From Bacteroidota bacterium (GTDB lineage: Bacteria > Bacteroidota > Ignavibacteria > SZUA-365), in the NCBI GenBank assembly GCA_029907355.1, contig JARYLZ010000002.1, positions 32,696 through 96,695 of the forward strand: a stretch of DNA of 64,000 nucleotides. The letters are read 5' to 3'. The position numbers and the translations under genes were made by a program. Positions 55,875 to 64,000 of the stretch are shown here, one piece after another. The first letter of the stretch is position 1. Every line of letters starts with the position of its first letter. The notes under the pieces were generated by a model. The model was not told where the DNA came from. It saw only the letters and a program-made list of their open reading frames with translations, and ran no database searches.

Positions 55875-58163
55875 TTACCGGATTCCGATGATGCGGTGCG
55901 CTTGCGACCCGTCTCGCCCGCGGATATCGAGGAGGTAGAACCCCTGCGGTAAGCCGCGCGTATCCAGCAACATCGTCTGTGATCCGAAGCCGGGGACCGA
56001 AACATGTTGTGTGCGTACGGTACGACCGAGAGGATCGTGCACGAGGATCGTGAGGGAAGAACCGGCGTGCGGCGGCACCGACAGAGTCAACAGGGCGCGA
56101 TCACCCGTAACAGGGGATGGATGACAGCTCAGAACGGCGAATTCGGCATCGGCCGATGGATTCCTTTCCGCGCCCACGACGGTGGAAACGTACAATCGTG
56201 CCGTTGCCTTCACGCGTACTGGATTGTTCGCATTGTTCTTGTTGATGAAGAGCAGGTAGGCGTCCTGCGTCGCGTCGAGGTCCATGTTGGCGGTATTGAA
56301 CACGCAGGGGGAGCTCAAGTCGGTGATTCCGCCGTTGAACCGCCGGAATGGTTGTTTCGCGCGCAAGGCGGCGAAACCCTCCTGCTGGAGATAGGAGATG
56401 TCGAGCATGCCCGATCCCCCCTCTTCGTAAAAGGTACACGGCTCCACGGTGCGGATATCGTCGATGGGTTGGACCCATCTCGTCGCCTGGGCGATGAGAG
56501 TCCCTTCCATTTGGACACCGAAATCGGGGATCGCGTCCTGGAGAGGGTTCGTGTCGGTCGTAATGCTGAGGGAAGGTTTCGCCACCGTTCCCTTGAGCAG
56601 GTACGCGTAGTGTTGCCCCGGCTGGGCGTTCGTCATCAACTGAGCGACCTGGTTCGACTGGGCGGGGTAGGACCCGGCGTTGGGGGAATCGAAACGGGCA
56701 AAGTAATCGTTCCCCTTCCCGAGGATGAAGCGCGCGATGCCGTCACTGCCTGTAACGCCGTACGTGTCGATGTAGATGTTCTGGTCGACGCGCATGGCGA
56801 TCATGACGAGCGCGCCGTCCACCGGTTTGCTGTTCGCATCCTTCACTTGGATTTCCAGCGTGCAGGTTTCTCGCGCATACACATCGGTCACGGGCGTGAA
56901 CACGCCGTCGCTGCGCCGGGCCATGACGGTGCCGAATTTCTTCCCCCACCCTTCCGAGTAGACCAGCGGGTTCTTCTGGGAGTTGTTCACCGGTTCCCAC
57001 TGCCACCATTGCAAGTCCCAGAACTCGTTCCACACGTGATCGCTGGAAATCGCGCTCACCTCGCGGCAGGGGATGAGGCAGGCCCGCGCAGCAGCGCCGG
57101 TGATGTCCGCGTGCTCGCCGCAGCGGCCCAGGTGCAGTTTGTAGATCCGCACCGGTTGATGGGGCCGTTCCGTTTTAGACCCGAAGTCCAGGACGTCGCG
57201 GATCCATTTGCCGACCTGCAGCACCGCCGATGTCTCTCCCGGCCTGTCGTCCCACAGGGAATGGCAACCACTTACCATATCGCGGAGGACCGGAAAGTCG
57301 ACGCCCGTCGTGTCGGGGACCGGTTCGGTGACTGTGAAGAGATACTCGCGCCAAAATCTCCCCTGCGGCGGAGCCTTGACTGCTGAGAGGCCGTCCGCCG
57401 CGGTGGGGTCGATATAGGCTGCGACTTCATCGGTCAGCTTGGGATGCACGACGTACCAGTAATAGATATCGCGGGGAATCTCCACCTCTTCGCTGTTCCC
57501 GTCTGAAAGGGTGCGCCGGTACCGCAGTGTCGAGTAGTAGTCACCCGACGCGACTGTGCCGAAGTCGACGACTTCCACGTACGGAAGGTACTGGTCGTTC
57601 GCGTAGATGAGTTCGGCGTTCTCGCGGAACAGCTGGGGAAAGCAGTATGCGGAACGGAGGAAGGCTGGGCTGGAGTGGGCGATCGCGAAGGCCACTTCGT
57701 CGATCATCCGTTCCGGCGCACTCAGGATGACGTTCGCGAGTTCGTTCTGCCGGGCGGCCGGGAGGGCGCTGAGCGTGAGGTGGAGATCGGCTCGGAGCCA
57801 TTGGGGGCTGAGATCGACCGCCGATCGGGCTGTTGTGGTCAAGTCCGGGATACTATTGAGCGTCTCGAGGCGTTGTGCTGCGATGTCGAACCGCACACCG
57901 GCATACCCGAGCGGTAGAACGTACGTGTCGAGCAACACACTGTCCACGACCCGCCATTCATCCATGTGGGAGGATTCCTTTATTCCCGGCGCGACCGCGG
58001 CTTCGACTGCGCGCGAAGGCGGAACGGGTTCGGCTTGCCCGGAACAGATGAAGGATTCGGGGAGGGGGATTTTCTCGGTCATGCCGCGCGGCGCCTGCTG
58101 TGCCATGACGAGACCGGACAAGCCGAAAAGAGCGACGAGCGGAACGATCACGCTTGGTCTCAT
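55875..58163 (-). CDS. Exported transglutaminase-like protein with T9SS sorting domain
   Basis: A 762-residue exported protein. Start at ATG 58163 behind GAGGAA; a signal peptide (SVIVPLVALFGLSGLVMAQ) follows. Residues ~300-420 hold a transglutaminase-like domain with catalytic LGRCGEHADITGAA and the C-terminal His part DHVWNEFWDLQWW; the third member (Asp) is not certain. A Big/CARDB-like module (LEIQVKDANSKPVDGALV) comes next. The last ~80 residues are a T9SS sorting domain (LSCHPSPVTGDRAL, LVHDPLGRTVR, LPQGFYLLDIR). Possibly crosslinks or cuts peptide amides on the surface. N-terminal 280 residues unassigned. Confidence 0.85.
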   Translation of the reverse strand: MRPSVIVPLVALFGLSGLVMAQQAPRGMTEKIPLPESFICSGQAEPVPPSRAVEAAVAPGIKESSHMDEWRVVDSVLLDTYVLPLGYAGVRFDIAAQRLETLNSIPDLTTTARSAVDLSPQWLRADLHLTLSALPAARQNELANVILSAPERMIDEVAFAIAHSSPAFLRSAYCFPQLFRENAELIYANDQYLPYVEVVDFGTVASGDYYSTLRYRRTLSDGNSEEVEIPRDIYYWYVVHPKLTDEVAAYIDPTAADGLSAVKAPPQGRFWREYLFTVTEPVPDTTGVDFPVLRDMVSGCHSLWDDRPGETSAVLQVGKWIRDVLDFGSKTERPHQPVRIYKLHLGRCGEHADITGAAARACLIPCREVSAISSDHVWNEFWDLQWWQWEPVNNSQKNPLVYSEGWGKKFGTVMARRSDGVFTPVTDVYARETCTLEIQVKDANSKPVDGALVMIAMRVDQNIYIDTYGVTGSDGIARFILGKGNDYFARFDSPNAGSYPAQSNQVAQLMTNAQPGQHYAYLLKGTVAKPSLSITTDTNPLQDAIPDFGVQMEGTLIAQATRWVQPIDDIRTVEPCTFYEEGGSGMLDISYLQQEGFAALRAKQPFRRFNGGITDLSSPCVFNTANMDLDATQDAYLLFINKNNANNPVRVKATARLYVSTVVGAERNPSADAEFAVLSCHPSPVTGDRALLTLSVPPHAGSSLTILVHDPLGRTVRTQHVSVPGFGSQTMLLDTRGLPQGFYLLDIRGRDGSQAHRIIGIR

Positions 58164-58479
58164 GTCGATTCCTCGATGAAGGTGCATGATCAAATATGCA
58201 AATCGGTGAGAAAGGGAAAACGCATGATCGATCTGAACCTATCGAATATGTTCTCCTTCTGCAAACCCCAGCCATTGCTCAATTCCAAGGACCCGCCTGC
58301 GGATAGACGTGCATCATCGCTCTCGCTCTAGAGTCCGCTTCGATGTCCTTTCGTGAAACGGTGCTTCTGCAGAATATCTGGGGGGAATGGGCTATCGTGC
58401 AGGTGTGATGGTATTCTTGCCGTCTTCGTTCACTCCTTGGCTCCTCGAACGGCTCATCCTGCGAACCGCCCCAAGATCA
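58164..58479. other. Gene-free spacer, 316 bases
   Basis: Between the transglutaminase-like and antiporter genes, both on the minus strand. No credible ORF or hairpin with T-run. Confidence 0.25.
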
Positions 58480-60192
58480 TCAGAGTCGATGGCTTTTCAT
58501 GAGTGCGAGGAATTCCGTGTACGTCTTGGTGAAACGGGCGCTGTTTCGGATATCTTCATCGTGAAATTCATGCGCAATATCGGCGAGCAGCTCGAGTTGG
58601 GTGGAATCTTCGTCCGATGGCGTGAGGAGGAGAACGACGACGAAAGCCGGTTCTCCGTCGGGTGCGTCGAAATCGACCCCTTGTCGGGAAATCCCCACCG
58701 CGACGAGTGGAGCGGGCAGAGATTCAAGGCGTGCATGCGGCACGGCAAGCCCCATGCCCAGTCCGGTCGGCATCAGTTGTTCGCGCTCCCAAACGATCTC
58801 GCTGACGGTCCCAGGGTCGAACCCCTGGGGAAGAGGAAGGGCGGAGACCAATTCGCCGATGCAGCTTTTCCGTTCATTCGCTTTCAGGGAAGGGATGAAC
58901 GACCGAGACGCGAGGAAATCCGTAAACCGCTTCGGCTTCTTCGGTTTCAGGATGCGTGTCATCGCCGGACCGCTCAAAAGGGATGTCACGACGGCCATGA
59001 TGACGATCGCGACGAACATCCGTTCATGGATAATCCCGTACTGCAGGGCGAGCAAGCCGACGATGATGCCCATCGTACCGACGGAGACCATGCCTGACCC
59101 GATTGTCAACCCTTCTTTCCAGGTGAGCCCCGCGATGCGCGCACCGAGGGAAGAACCGCCGGTTTTCCCGACGACGGCGATAGCCAAGATGACGAGTGTC
59201 AGGAATGGATCGAAATTGGTCGCGAAGTTCACTTTCAAGCCGATGCTCGCGAAGAAGAGTGGGGCGAAAATGAACGAAACGAAACGATCGATGATCGCCC
59301 GTGTTTGCTGCCTCAGGTGGGAGGAGTCGCCGAGCGCGACGCCGATGATGAAGGATCCGAAAATAGCGTGTATACCGACCCATTGTGTGAACGCGCCGCC
59401 GGCGAGCGCGAGCGACAATGCGAATGCGAGCACTCCCCCTGGCCAGCTCGTGTGCGCTTGGAGAATCGGCAAGAGGCGGTGGATGACCCAACGGCCGAGT
59501 GTGAGAACCCCTGCGACGAATGCGAGGGTGAGAAAAATGACGTTGCCGATACCCTGCCCATGGACGCCTGTACCCATCATACCGAGTATGACGGCGATGA
59601 CGACCCAGCCGATAAGATCGTTGAAAATCGCGGCAGCGATGATCGTCATGCCGAGATCGCTGCGGTAGAGATTCATGTCGAGGAGGGTCTTGGCGATGAC
59701 GGGCAGTGCGGAGATCGACAGAGCCGAGGCGAAGAAAAGTCCGAAGATGGTGATATCGACACCGGGTTCCCACCCTATTGACGAGGGGAAGGTGATGGCC
59801 GTGCTGAAAGCGAGGGAAAACGGGACCAGCAGCCCGAAGAGGCTGACAAAGAGGGCGACCCTACCTTGCCGCCAGAGTGTCGAGAGATCCACTTCCATCC
59901 CCGCGACGAGAAGGAACAGCACGATTGCCAGTGTGGTCAAGCCATCCCGTGCGACGGCCAGGTTTCCCTCGAGCGGGAACAGCCCGTATTGAAGTTTCGG
60001 TGCGACCTCTCCGAGAACGGTTGGGCCGAGGACGATACCGGCGAGGATTTCTCCGAGAACGGCCGGTTGGTTGAATCTCTTGACCCCTTCCCCGAAAAGA
60101 CGGGCGGTTGCGAGCAGAACGGCCAGCGCGAGGAGAAAGCGGAAGACCTCTTGCGGGGAAAGCTGATCCATGGGCCGCGTTTCGCTTCTCAA
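58480..60192 (-). CDS. Cation/proton antiporter fused to a PTS EIIA (PtsN-like) domain
   Basis: A 570-residue protein. Residues ~1-400 form about 12 helices of the Kef/Na+-H+ (CPA2) antiporter: NQPAVLGEILAGIVLGPTVLG, ALSISALPVIAKTLLDM and WVGIHAIFGSFIIGVALG. Residues ~425-570 are a PTS EIIA type-2 domain with the phosphorylated His in LAVPHARLE (H486). The combination suggests phosphorylation or ligand control of ion exchange. The start at TTG 60192 overlaps the stop of the upstream UspA gene as TTGA, with AGGA before it; ATG 60171 is an alternative. Downstream of UspA in one transcript. Confidence 0.9.
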   Translation of the reverse strand: MRSETRPMDQLSPQEVFRFLLALAVLLATARLFGEGVKRFNQPAVLGEILAGIVLGPTVLGEVAPKLQYGLFPLEGNLAVARDGLTTLAIVLFLLVAGMEVDLSTLWRQGRVALFVSLFGLLVPFSLAFSTAITFPSSIGWEPGVDITIFGLFFASALSISALPVIAKTLLDMNLYRSDLGMTIIAAAIFNDLIGWVVIAVILGMMGTGVHGQGIGNVIFLTLAFVAGVLTLGRWVIHRLLPILQAHTSWPGGVLAFALSLALAGGAFTQWVGIHAIFGSFIIGVALGDSSHLRQQTRAIIDRFVSFIFAPLFFASIGLKVNFATNFDPFLTLVILAIAVVGKTGGSSLGARIAGLTWKEGLTIGSGMVSVGTMGIIVGLLALQYGIIHERMFVAIVIMAVVTSLLSGPAMTRILKPKKPKRFTDFLASRSFIPSLKANERKSCIGELVSALPLPQGFDPGTVSEIVWEREQLMPTGLGMGLAVPHARLESLPAPLVAVGISRQGVDFDAPDGEPAFVVVLLLTPSDEDSTQLELLADIAHEFHDEDIRNSARFTKTYTEFLALMKSHRL

Positions 60193-61055
60193 GGATTCCT
60201 GTGGAGGAGGAGCGCACAGGGCAGGGCTTCCAAAGCATACTCGACATCATGCTGGAAGAGCTTGTCGAAAAGGCCAAGCTTCCTCTGCGGTGCCGGGGTC
60301 ACGAGGAGATCGAGCCGTCTGGTCCGTGCATACATCGCAGATTCAAAGCCGCGTCTCCCTCTCAGACAGACCGTCTCCAAGTCCAGTCCGGAGAAATCGA
60401 CCCCCTCGATGAAATTCAGGAGATGGGTCGAGGTTTGGATCTCCAGGATGGCATCCTTCTCCCTCTCTTCGCGCATATCGAATGCGTCATCGAGCCCCAA
60501 CCGTAAAGCAGGTGCTTCGTATTCATGGATGACATGGAATGAACGGGCACCGACGCGCTGAGCGAACGAGGCGGCATAGCGGAGCGTCTCCCGGGACACC
60601 TCGTCGAAATCAATCGATACGGCGATGGAACGAAACGGGTGTTCCTCGGGGGAAGGTTCCGTCACGAGAAGCACCGATTGGCGGGCGTGCCTAGCGATAC
60701 GCCGGGCCGTGGAACCGATATAGTACCCGATGACCCCTTCCTTCTCGAGAGCACCGTTTACGATCAGAGTCGCGCCGATTTCGTCCGCTGTCCTGTAGAC
60801 GACCTCCTGCACCTTCCCCTCACGCACGATCGTTTCCTCTTTTGCCGGATCGATGCCCCCCGACTTCAGCAATTCCCTCAAGGCGGTACGAGTATGATCA
60901 CCCTCTTCGCCGACGTGGAGGTACACGGGCACCGCATCGAGTGCGGCGGCGATGCGTGCTGCCTCGACCGCAACGATCGCCCCCCGCCGTGTGAGGGAGA
61001 TGCAAGCGAGGATCCGATTTAACCCCTGCCGTGATGGTCGATGAGAGGTGTTCAT
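60189..61055 (-). CDS. Tandem universal stress protein (UspA family)
   Basis: A 288-residue protein with two UspA-like halves. The first (~10-135) has RILACISLTRRGAIVAVEA and the ATP-site-like GVIGYYIGSTARRIARHARQSVLLV. The second (~138-288) has FRSIAVSIDFDEVSRETLRYAA but a poorer nucleotide loop (G-R-R-G-F-E-S-A). The family binds ATP or other nucleotides during starvation and stress. It overlaps the antiporter gene by four bases, so the two are translated together, supporting a stress or ion-homeostasis role. Start ATG 61055. Confidence 0.9.
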   Translation of the reverse strand: MNTSHRPSRQGLNRILACISLTRRGAIVAVEAARIAAALDAVPVYLHVGEEGDHTRTALRELLKSGGIDPAKEETIVREGKVQEVVYRTADEIGATLIVNGALEKEGVIGYYIGSTARRIARHARQSVLLVTEPSPEEHPFRSIAVSIDFDEVSRETLRYAASFAQRVGARSFHVIHEYEAPALRLGLDDAFDMREEREKDAILEIQTSTHLLNFIEGVDFSGLDLETVCLRGRRGFESAMYARTRRLDLLVTPAPQRKLGLFDKLFQHDVEYALEALPCALLLHRNP

Positions 61056-61619
61056 TTTCCGATGCCGCAGTGCTAAGGCTTTTTCATGGATTCGGGCTGC
61101 ATGCTAGGAATCTGCATCATCCCATGCAAGGGGAGGCACGTCTGCCCTCGCAGGGGACAGCCGAGGTGAAAAGGCTCTCCCGATACGGTACATCGTTTCG
61201 GCTGCAGTCGGGACCCTTTTTCCCTTGAAGAGCCGAGGCGGGCAGGGAAGAGGGGAGCGGGGGTCGAAAGCGCAATATCCGTTTCTTTCGCAGGTTCCTT
61301 CTCCCGTTACATGGATCAGAAAGCCGTGGAAGAAGAAAGCTCCGCTGATAGAAGAAACGGGGGAGAATCCTTTGCCTCAGTTTCTGTTTTGGTGCTCCCT
61401 AATGAAAAGCTATTTTTGTTGAAACATAGCGGTAGAAAAAGATTCAAATACTCGAATAATCAGAAGACTCCACCAAGGAATCTCGTGAGCTCGTAAGAAA
61501 GAGATCGTACATAAAGGGATGGAATCCCCTTTGGAACCGCCCGGACAAGGCTGATGATTCCTACCGCGTTCAACGACGCAGAATTGTCCGGCAATCATTC
61601 ACCGAAGGAGAAAGCCCTT
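61056..61619. other. Gene-free spacer with leader-like inverted repeats, 564 bases
   Basis: Between divergent UspA and the second antiporter gene. The part near the antiporter carries an 8-bp perfect inverted repeat (CCGGACAA, 61541-61548; TTGTCCGG, 61584-61591) around 35 bases, ending ~28 bases before the start ATG; it may be a leader structure. Elsewhere there is only an A-rich stretch near 61370-61470. No ORF is convincing. Confidence 0.35.
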
Positions 61620-62825
61620 ATGGAACATCTCTTCACCCATGCAGCTCTATGGCTGGGATTGGCCGTCATCTCGGCGATAATAGCATATCACTTGCGCCTT
61701 TCAATCGCGCTGGTGGAGATCTGTGTTGGCGTGGCGGCGGCCGCCCTCGTCGGGTACATCGGAAACACCGGCCTACTCGCGTCGGACGAGGAGTGGTTCA
61801 GATTCTTAGCCTCTTCGGGGGCAGTTCTGCTCACGTTCTTGGCGGGTGCGGAACTCGAACCGGAAGCGATCCGCACCAAATGGAAAGAGGTCTCGTTTGT
61901 CGGGATCATCGGCTTTTTCGCCCCATTCGCGGGTTGTACAGCCATAGCACGGTATGTCTTGAACTGGGATATCTCGGCTTCCCTGCTCTGCGGTGTTGCG
62001 CTTTCGACCACTTCCATGGCTGTAGTCTATTCCGTCTTGCTCGAAACCGGACTCAACGCGACGGATTTCGGGAAAGGTATTCTGGCAGCGTGTTTCATCA
62101 ACGATTTGGGGACGGTCATTGCGCTCGGGCTGCTCTTCTCCCCCTTCACGTACAAGACGGTCATCTTCATCTCAGTATCCGTTCTCGTGCTTGCCCTGTT
62201 GCCGTTCATCAGTCACCGGTTGACGCGGAAATACGCATTTCGGACAGCTGCAATCCGCACGAAATGGGTCATATTCGTTCTCTTTGCGCTCGGCTCTTTA
62301 GCGCTATGGTCAGGGAGTGAAGCCGTTCTCCCCGCGTATCTCGTCGGTATGGTCCTGGCCGAGTTCTCGAGCAATGACACGCTCTGGATCCGGAGGCTCC
62401 GAACCCTGACCGTCGGATTCCTCACACCATTTTACTTCCTTCGTGCGGGCACGTTCGTCTCGATCCCCGCACTTCTCATGGCGCCCCTCGTTTTCCTGTT
62501 CTTGCTCGGCGGAAAGGTGATGTCGAAAATATTCGGTCTCTACCCGATCGTCGGCCGGTTTCACCGCCGTCGCGATGAACGGTGGTATTACACGCTCCTC
62601 ATGTCTACGGGTTTGACTTTCGGAACGATCGCTGCTTTATACGGGCTGACGCATGGAATTATCACGCAGGTGCAATACTCGTTTCTCGTTGCAGTAGTCA
62701 TTGCGAGTGCCGTCGCTCCTACCGCTATCGCCGGCATTGCATTTCTCCCGCGCCACCTGGTCCCCGCGGTCGAACAACGATATGAGGCTGTCCCCTACGA
62801 AGCGGATGCAGGAGATGAAGGGTAG
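61620..62825 (+). CDS. CPA2-type cation/proton antiporter
   Basis: A 401-residue membrane protein with about 12 helices. Start at ATG 61620 with AAGGAG nine bases upstream; the longer frame from 61554 is not needed. Family marks are LRLSIALVEICVGVAAAALVG, the F-L-A-G-A-E-L segment (LLTFLAGAELEPEAIR), and the unwound-helix pair around CGVALSTTSMAVVYSVL and GILAACFINDLGTVIALG, with the conserved Asn-Asp. Unlike the fused antiporter on the other strand it has no EIIA or TrkA domain. Transported ion (Na+ or K+) unknown. Its spacer may hold a regulatory leader. Confidence 0.88.
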   Translation: MEHLFTHAALWLGLAVISAIIAYHLRLSIALVEICVGVAAAALVGYIGNTGLLASDEEWFRFLASSGAVLLTFLAGAELEPEAIRTKWKEVSFVGIIGFFAPFAGCTAIARYVLNWDISASLLCGVALSTTSMAVVYSVLLETGLNATDFGKGILAACFINDLGTVIALGLLFSPFTYKTVIFISVSVLVLALLPFISHRLTRKYAFRTAAIRTKWVIFVLFALGSLALWSGSEAVLPAYLVGMVLAEFSSNDTLWIRRLRTLTVGFLTPFYFLRAGTFVSIPALLMAPLVFLFLLGGKVMSKIFGLYPIVGRFHRRRDERWYYTLLMSTGLTFGTIAALYGLTHGIITQVQYSFLVAVVIASAVAPTAIAGIAFLPRHLVPAVEQRYEAVPYEADAGDEG

Positions 62826-62860
62826 CTGTTTCATATTCCGTCTTCGGGAGAGAAGCCGGA

Positions 62861-63976
62861 TCAGAGGAAATGGAATGGTAGGCTCTTCGTTGTTTTGCCT
62901 GCTACGATGTGAACGAAGTACATCCCCGGCGAGAGCGGTGTACGACTTCCTCTGATTGGGAAACGGAAGGAACTGACGCCGGAACGCAGATCCCCTTCAT
63001 AGAGGATCGTGACGGTTCTTCCGTACAAGTCGACGATGGAGAGGCGAATCGTCGTCATCATTGACGAGGAGAGGGTGAGTTCCATCTTTTCCCGGACGGG
63101 GTTCGGACGGAATTCCATGACGACGAGATCTTGGAGACCTGGCGATTCGGGTACCTTGACGCGAGTGAGGAGAGTATCCTTCACCGGTCTGCCGAGCGCC
63201 CAGTCGAAGCACGCCCACAGGAATCCCCAATCGGTTTCTGGATCGAACAGCTCCGCACCGAATTCGTTGCCGTCCCTTGTGTCGTTCTCTTCGATTTCCG
63301 GGTGCGGTCCGATCAGCAAGACTCTCCCACTGCCGGAATCGAATCCTACGATGGCGCACTCGCCGTCGGCATGTGCCCATACGGCGATCGTGTCGATGGC
63401 GAAGCCGACTTCGGGAATGAACGAAGGCCCGCCGTAGTAGAGGACGGACAAGGTATCTCGTTGGTACGCGGTGATGGCGTGTGATTTCCGCAAAACGATG
63501 GGTGTCATCGAATAACCGGGCCAGGGGGCTATCTGTGTCAGCGAACCCCGAGCGGTGCCGTGGAACAACCCCAGGGTGTAGGGGTATACCCCCTCCTCCC
63601 ATTCGACACGCGTCGCTGCGAAATATGCGCCTGCACAGATGCCGATATATGCGCCGCCGTCGGAGACGAGTTCTCGAATATGCTGTTCGCCGCGTGCGGT
63701 GAGTTTTCGCTTGTAATCGTACGCGTAACCGCCGGGGAAGAGGACCGAGCGGAAGCGGGAGCGCAGGTCATCGGTGTTCACGACCGACGCATCGACACGC
63801 TGGTGCGAAAGGCCTTTCCAATCGAGAAAATGTTCAAGAGCGATGATTCCGGCTTCCCATGCGCCCTCGTCGGAATATATGCCGACATCCACAAGCGGGT
63901 TTGTTTGTGCCAGGAGGGTGCTACAAATGCAGAGCAGAAGCGGGAAAAGAGAACGAGTCAATGGGAGACGGCGCAT
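62861..63976 (-). CDS. BPL_N-like amidotransferase-fold protein with T9SS sorting domain
   Basis: A 371-residue exported protein. Start ATG 63976 with a signal peptide (LFPLLLCICSTLLAQ). Residues ~25-260 form a glutamine-amidotransferase-like BPL_N domain (PF09825-like): the strand-nucleophile elbow VLFPGGYAYDY, then GICAGAYFAATR, with cysteine C (GIC) as the likely nucleophile, and VLLIGPHPEIEE as the His-Glu segment. The last ~80 residues are a T9SS type A sorting domain (FRPNPVREKMELTL, VDLYGRTVTILY, LSPGMYFVHIV). It converges on the antiporter gene at 62825. Substrate unknown. Confidence 0.86.
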   Translation of the reverse strand: MRRLPLTRSLFPLLLCICSTLLAQTNPLVDVGIYSDEGAWEAGIIALEHFLDWKGLSHQRVDASVVNTDDLRSRFRSVLFPGGYAYDYKRKLTARGEQHIRELVSDGGAYIGICAGAYFAATRVEWEEGVYPYTLGLFHGTARGSLTQIAPWPGYSMTPIVLRKSHAITAYQRDTLSVLYYGGPSFIPEVGFAIDTIAVWAHADGECAIVGFDSGSGRVLLIGPHPEIEENDTRDGNEFGAELFDPETDWGFLWACFDWALGRPVKDTLLTRVKVPESPGLQDLVVMEFRPNPVREKMELTLSSSMMTTIRLSIVDLYGRTVTILYEGDLRSGVSSFRFPIRGSRTPLSPGMYFVHIVAGKTTKSLPFHFL

Positions 63977-64000
63977 GTTTTCACTGAGGATGAGAGAAGA

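Noticed and set aside
56004..57386. 460-codon plus-strand frame
   Set aside because: Entirely antisense to the T9SS transglutaminase-like gene, whose domains and signal peptide are clear; no ribosome-binding site.
1..64000. Search for CRISPR arrays, insertion sequences, prophage, restriction or toxin-antitoxin genes
   Set aside because: I saw no regular repeat-spacer pattern, transposase, integrase, Cas, restriction or toxin motifs.

Overview
The window looks like core chromosome of a moderately GC-rich, Gram-negative member of the Bacteroidota/Chlorobiota (FCB) lineage, possibly close to Kapabacteria or Ignavibacteria. The evidence is three exported proteins with type IX secretion (T9SS) C-terminal sorting domains, OmpA proteins with calcium-binding TSP3 repeats, an Omp28-like lipoprotein, several outer-membrane barrels, and a two-subunit methylmalonyl-CoA mutase with MeaB. 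The group-level placement is an inference from gene content. Many genes have GTG or TTG starts behind good Shine-Dalgarno sequences, unlike classical Bacteroidetes. I see no insertion sequence, prophage, CRISPR array, restriction system or integrase.

Layout. 1-3786: the end of a FadL-like barrel, a PpiD/SurA-type chaperone and a small barrel. 3789-6865 (minus): a hypothetical exported protein, a LytR_C protein, rsfS and argS. 6866-9047: dnaA flanked by AT-rich spacers with DnaA boxes, with gene polarity switching here; this is the probable replication origin. 9048-15151 (plus): murI-mutA-mutB and a galT-like gene. 15162-20458: surE, a radical SAM protein, rubrerythrin, an FKBP-type isomerase and an M24 peptidase. 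20494-26206: an orphan hypB, two paralogous OmpA-type barrels around a small secreted protein, and a NusG-II-domain protein. 26207-31831: three small membrane proteins, then uvrA and radA, which converge with overlapping stop codons. 31912-39879: lipoproteins, meaB, a SIMPL protein, a TlpA-like thioredoxin, an rRNA methylase, an Omp28-like lipoprotein, DUF58, a TPR lipoprotein and a TauE exporter. 40171-44747: nadE, an unrecognised acidic protein, obgE and an orphan FecCD-type permease. 45124-53414: a glycosyltransferase, tRNA-Glu, a thioesterase, a GyrI-like protein, a methyltransferase, a HerA-like ATPase, a YidB-like protein, a decayed GNAT acetyltransferase and an AlkD-like glycosylase. 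53982-63976: three T9SS cargo proteins around a cation/proton antiporter and universal-stress cluster.

How the genes work together. murI-mutA-mutB, the distant meaB (a B12 mutase chaperone) and perhaps the orphan BtuC/FecCD-like permease point to B12-dependent propionate/methylmalonyl metabolism. PpiD, FKBP, the TlpA-like protein, the TPR lipoprotein and the OmpA/FadL-type barrels describe an active envelope-biogenesis programme. uvrA, radA, the AlkD-like protein and the HerA-like ATPase are genome maintenance. The UspA protein overlaps the gene of an antiporter fused to a PTS-EIIA-like domain, with a second antiporter nearby, suggesting stress-linked ion homeostasis.

I did not find a convincing undescribed multi-gene system. 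The best leads are the origin region, the nadE-unknown-obgE set, the divergent OmpA pair, the orphan hypB, the antiporter-EIIA fusion and the pseudogene. About a dozen spacers of 300-750 bp hold no gene I can recognise; one of them contains the clearly decayed acetyltransferase.
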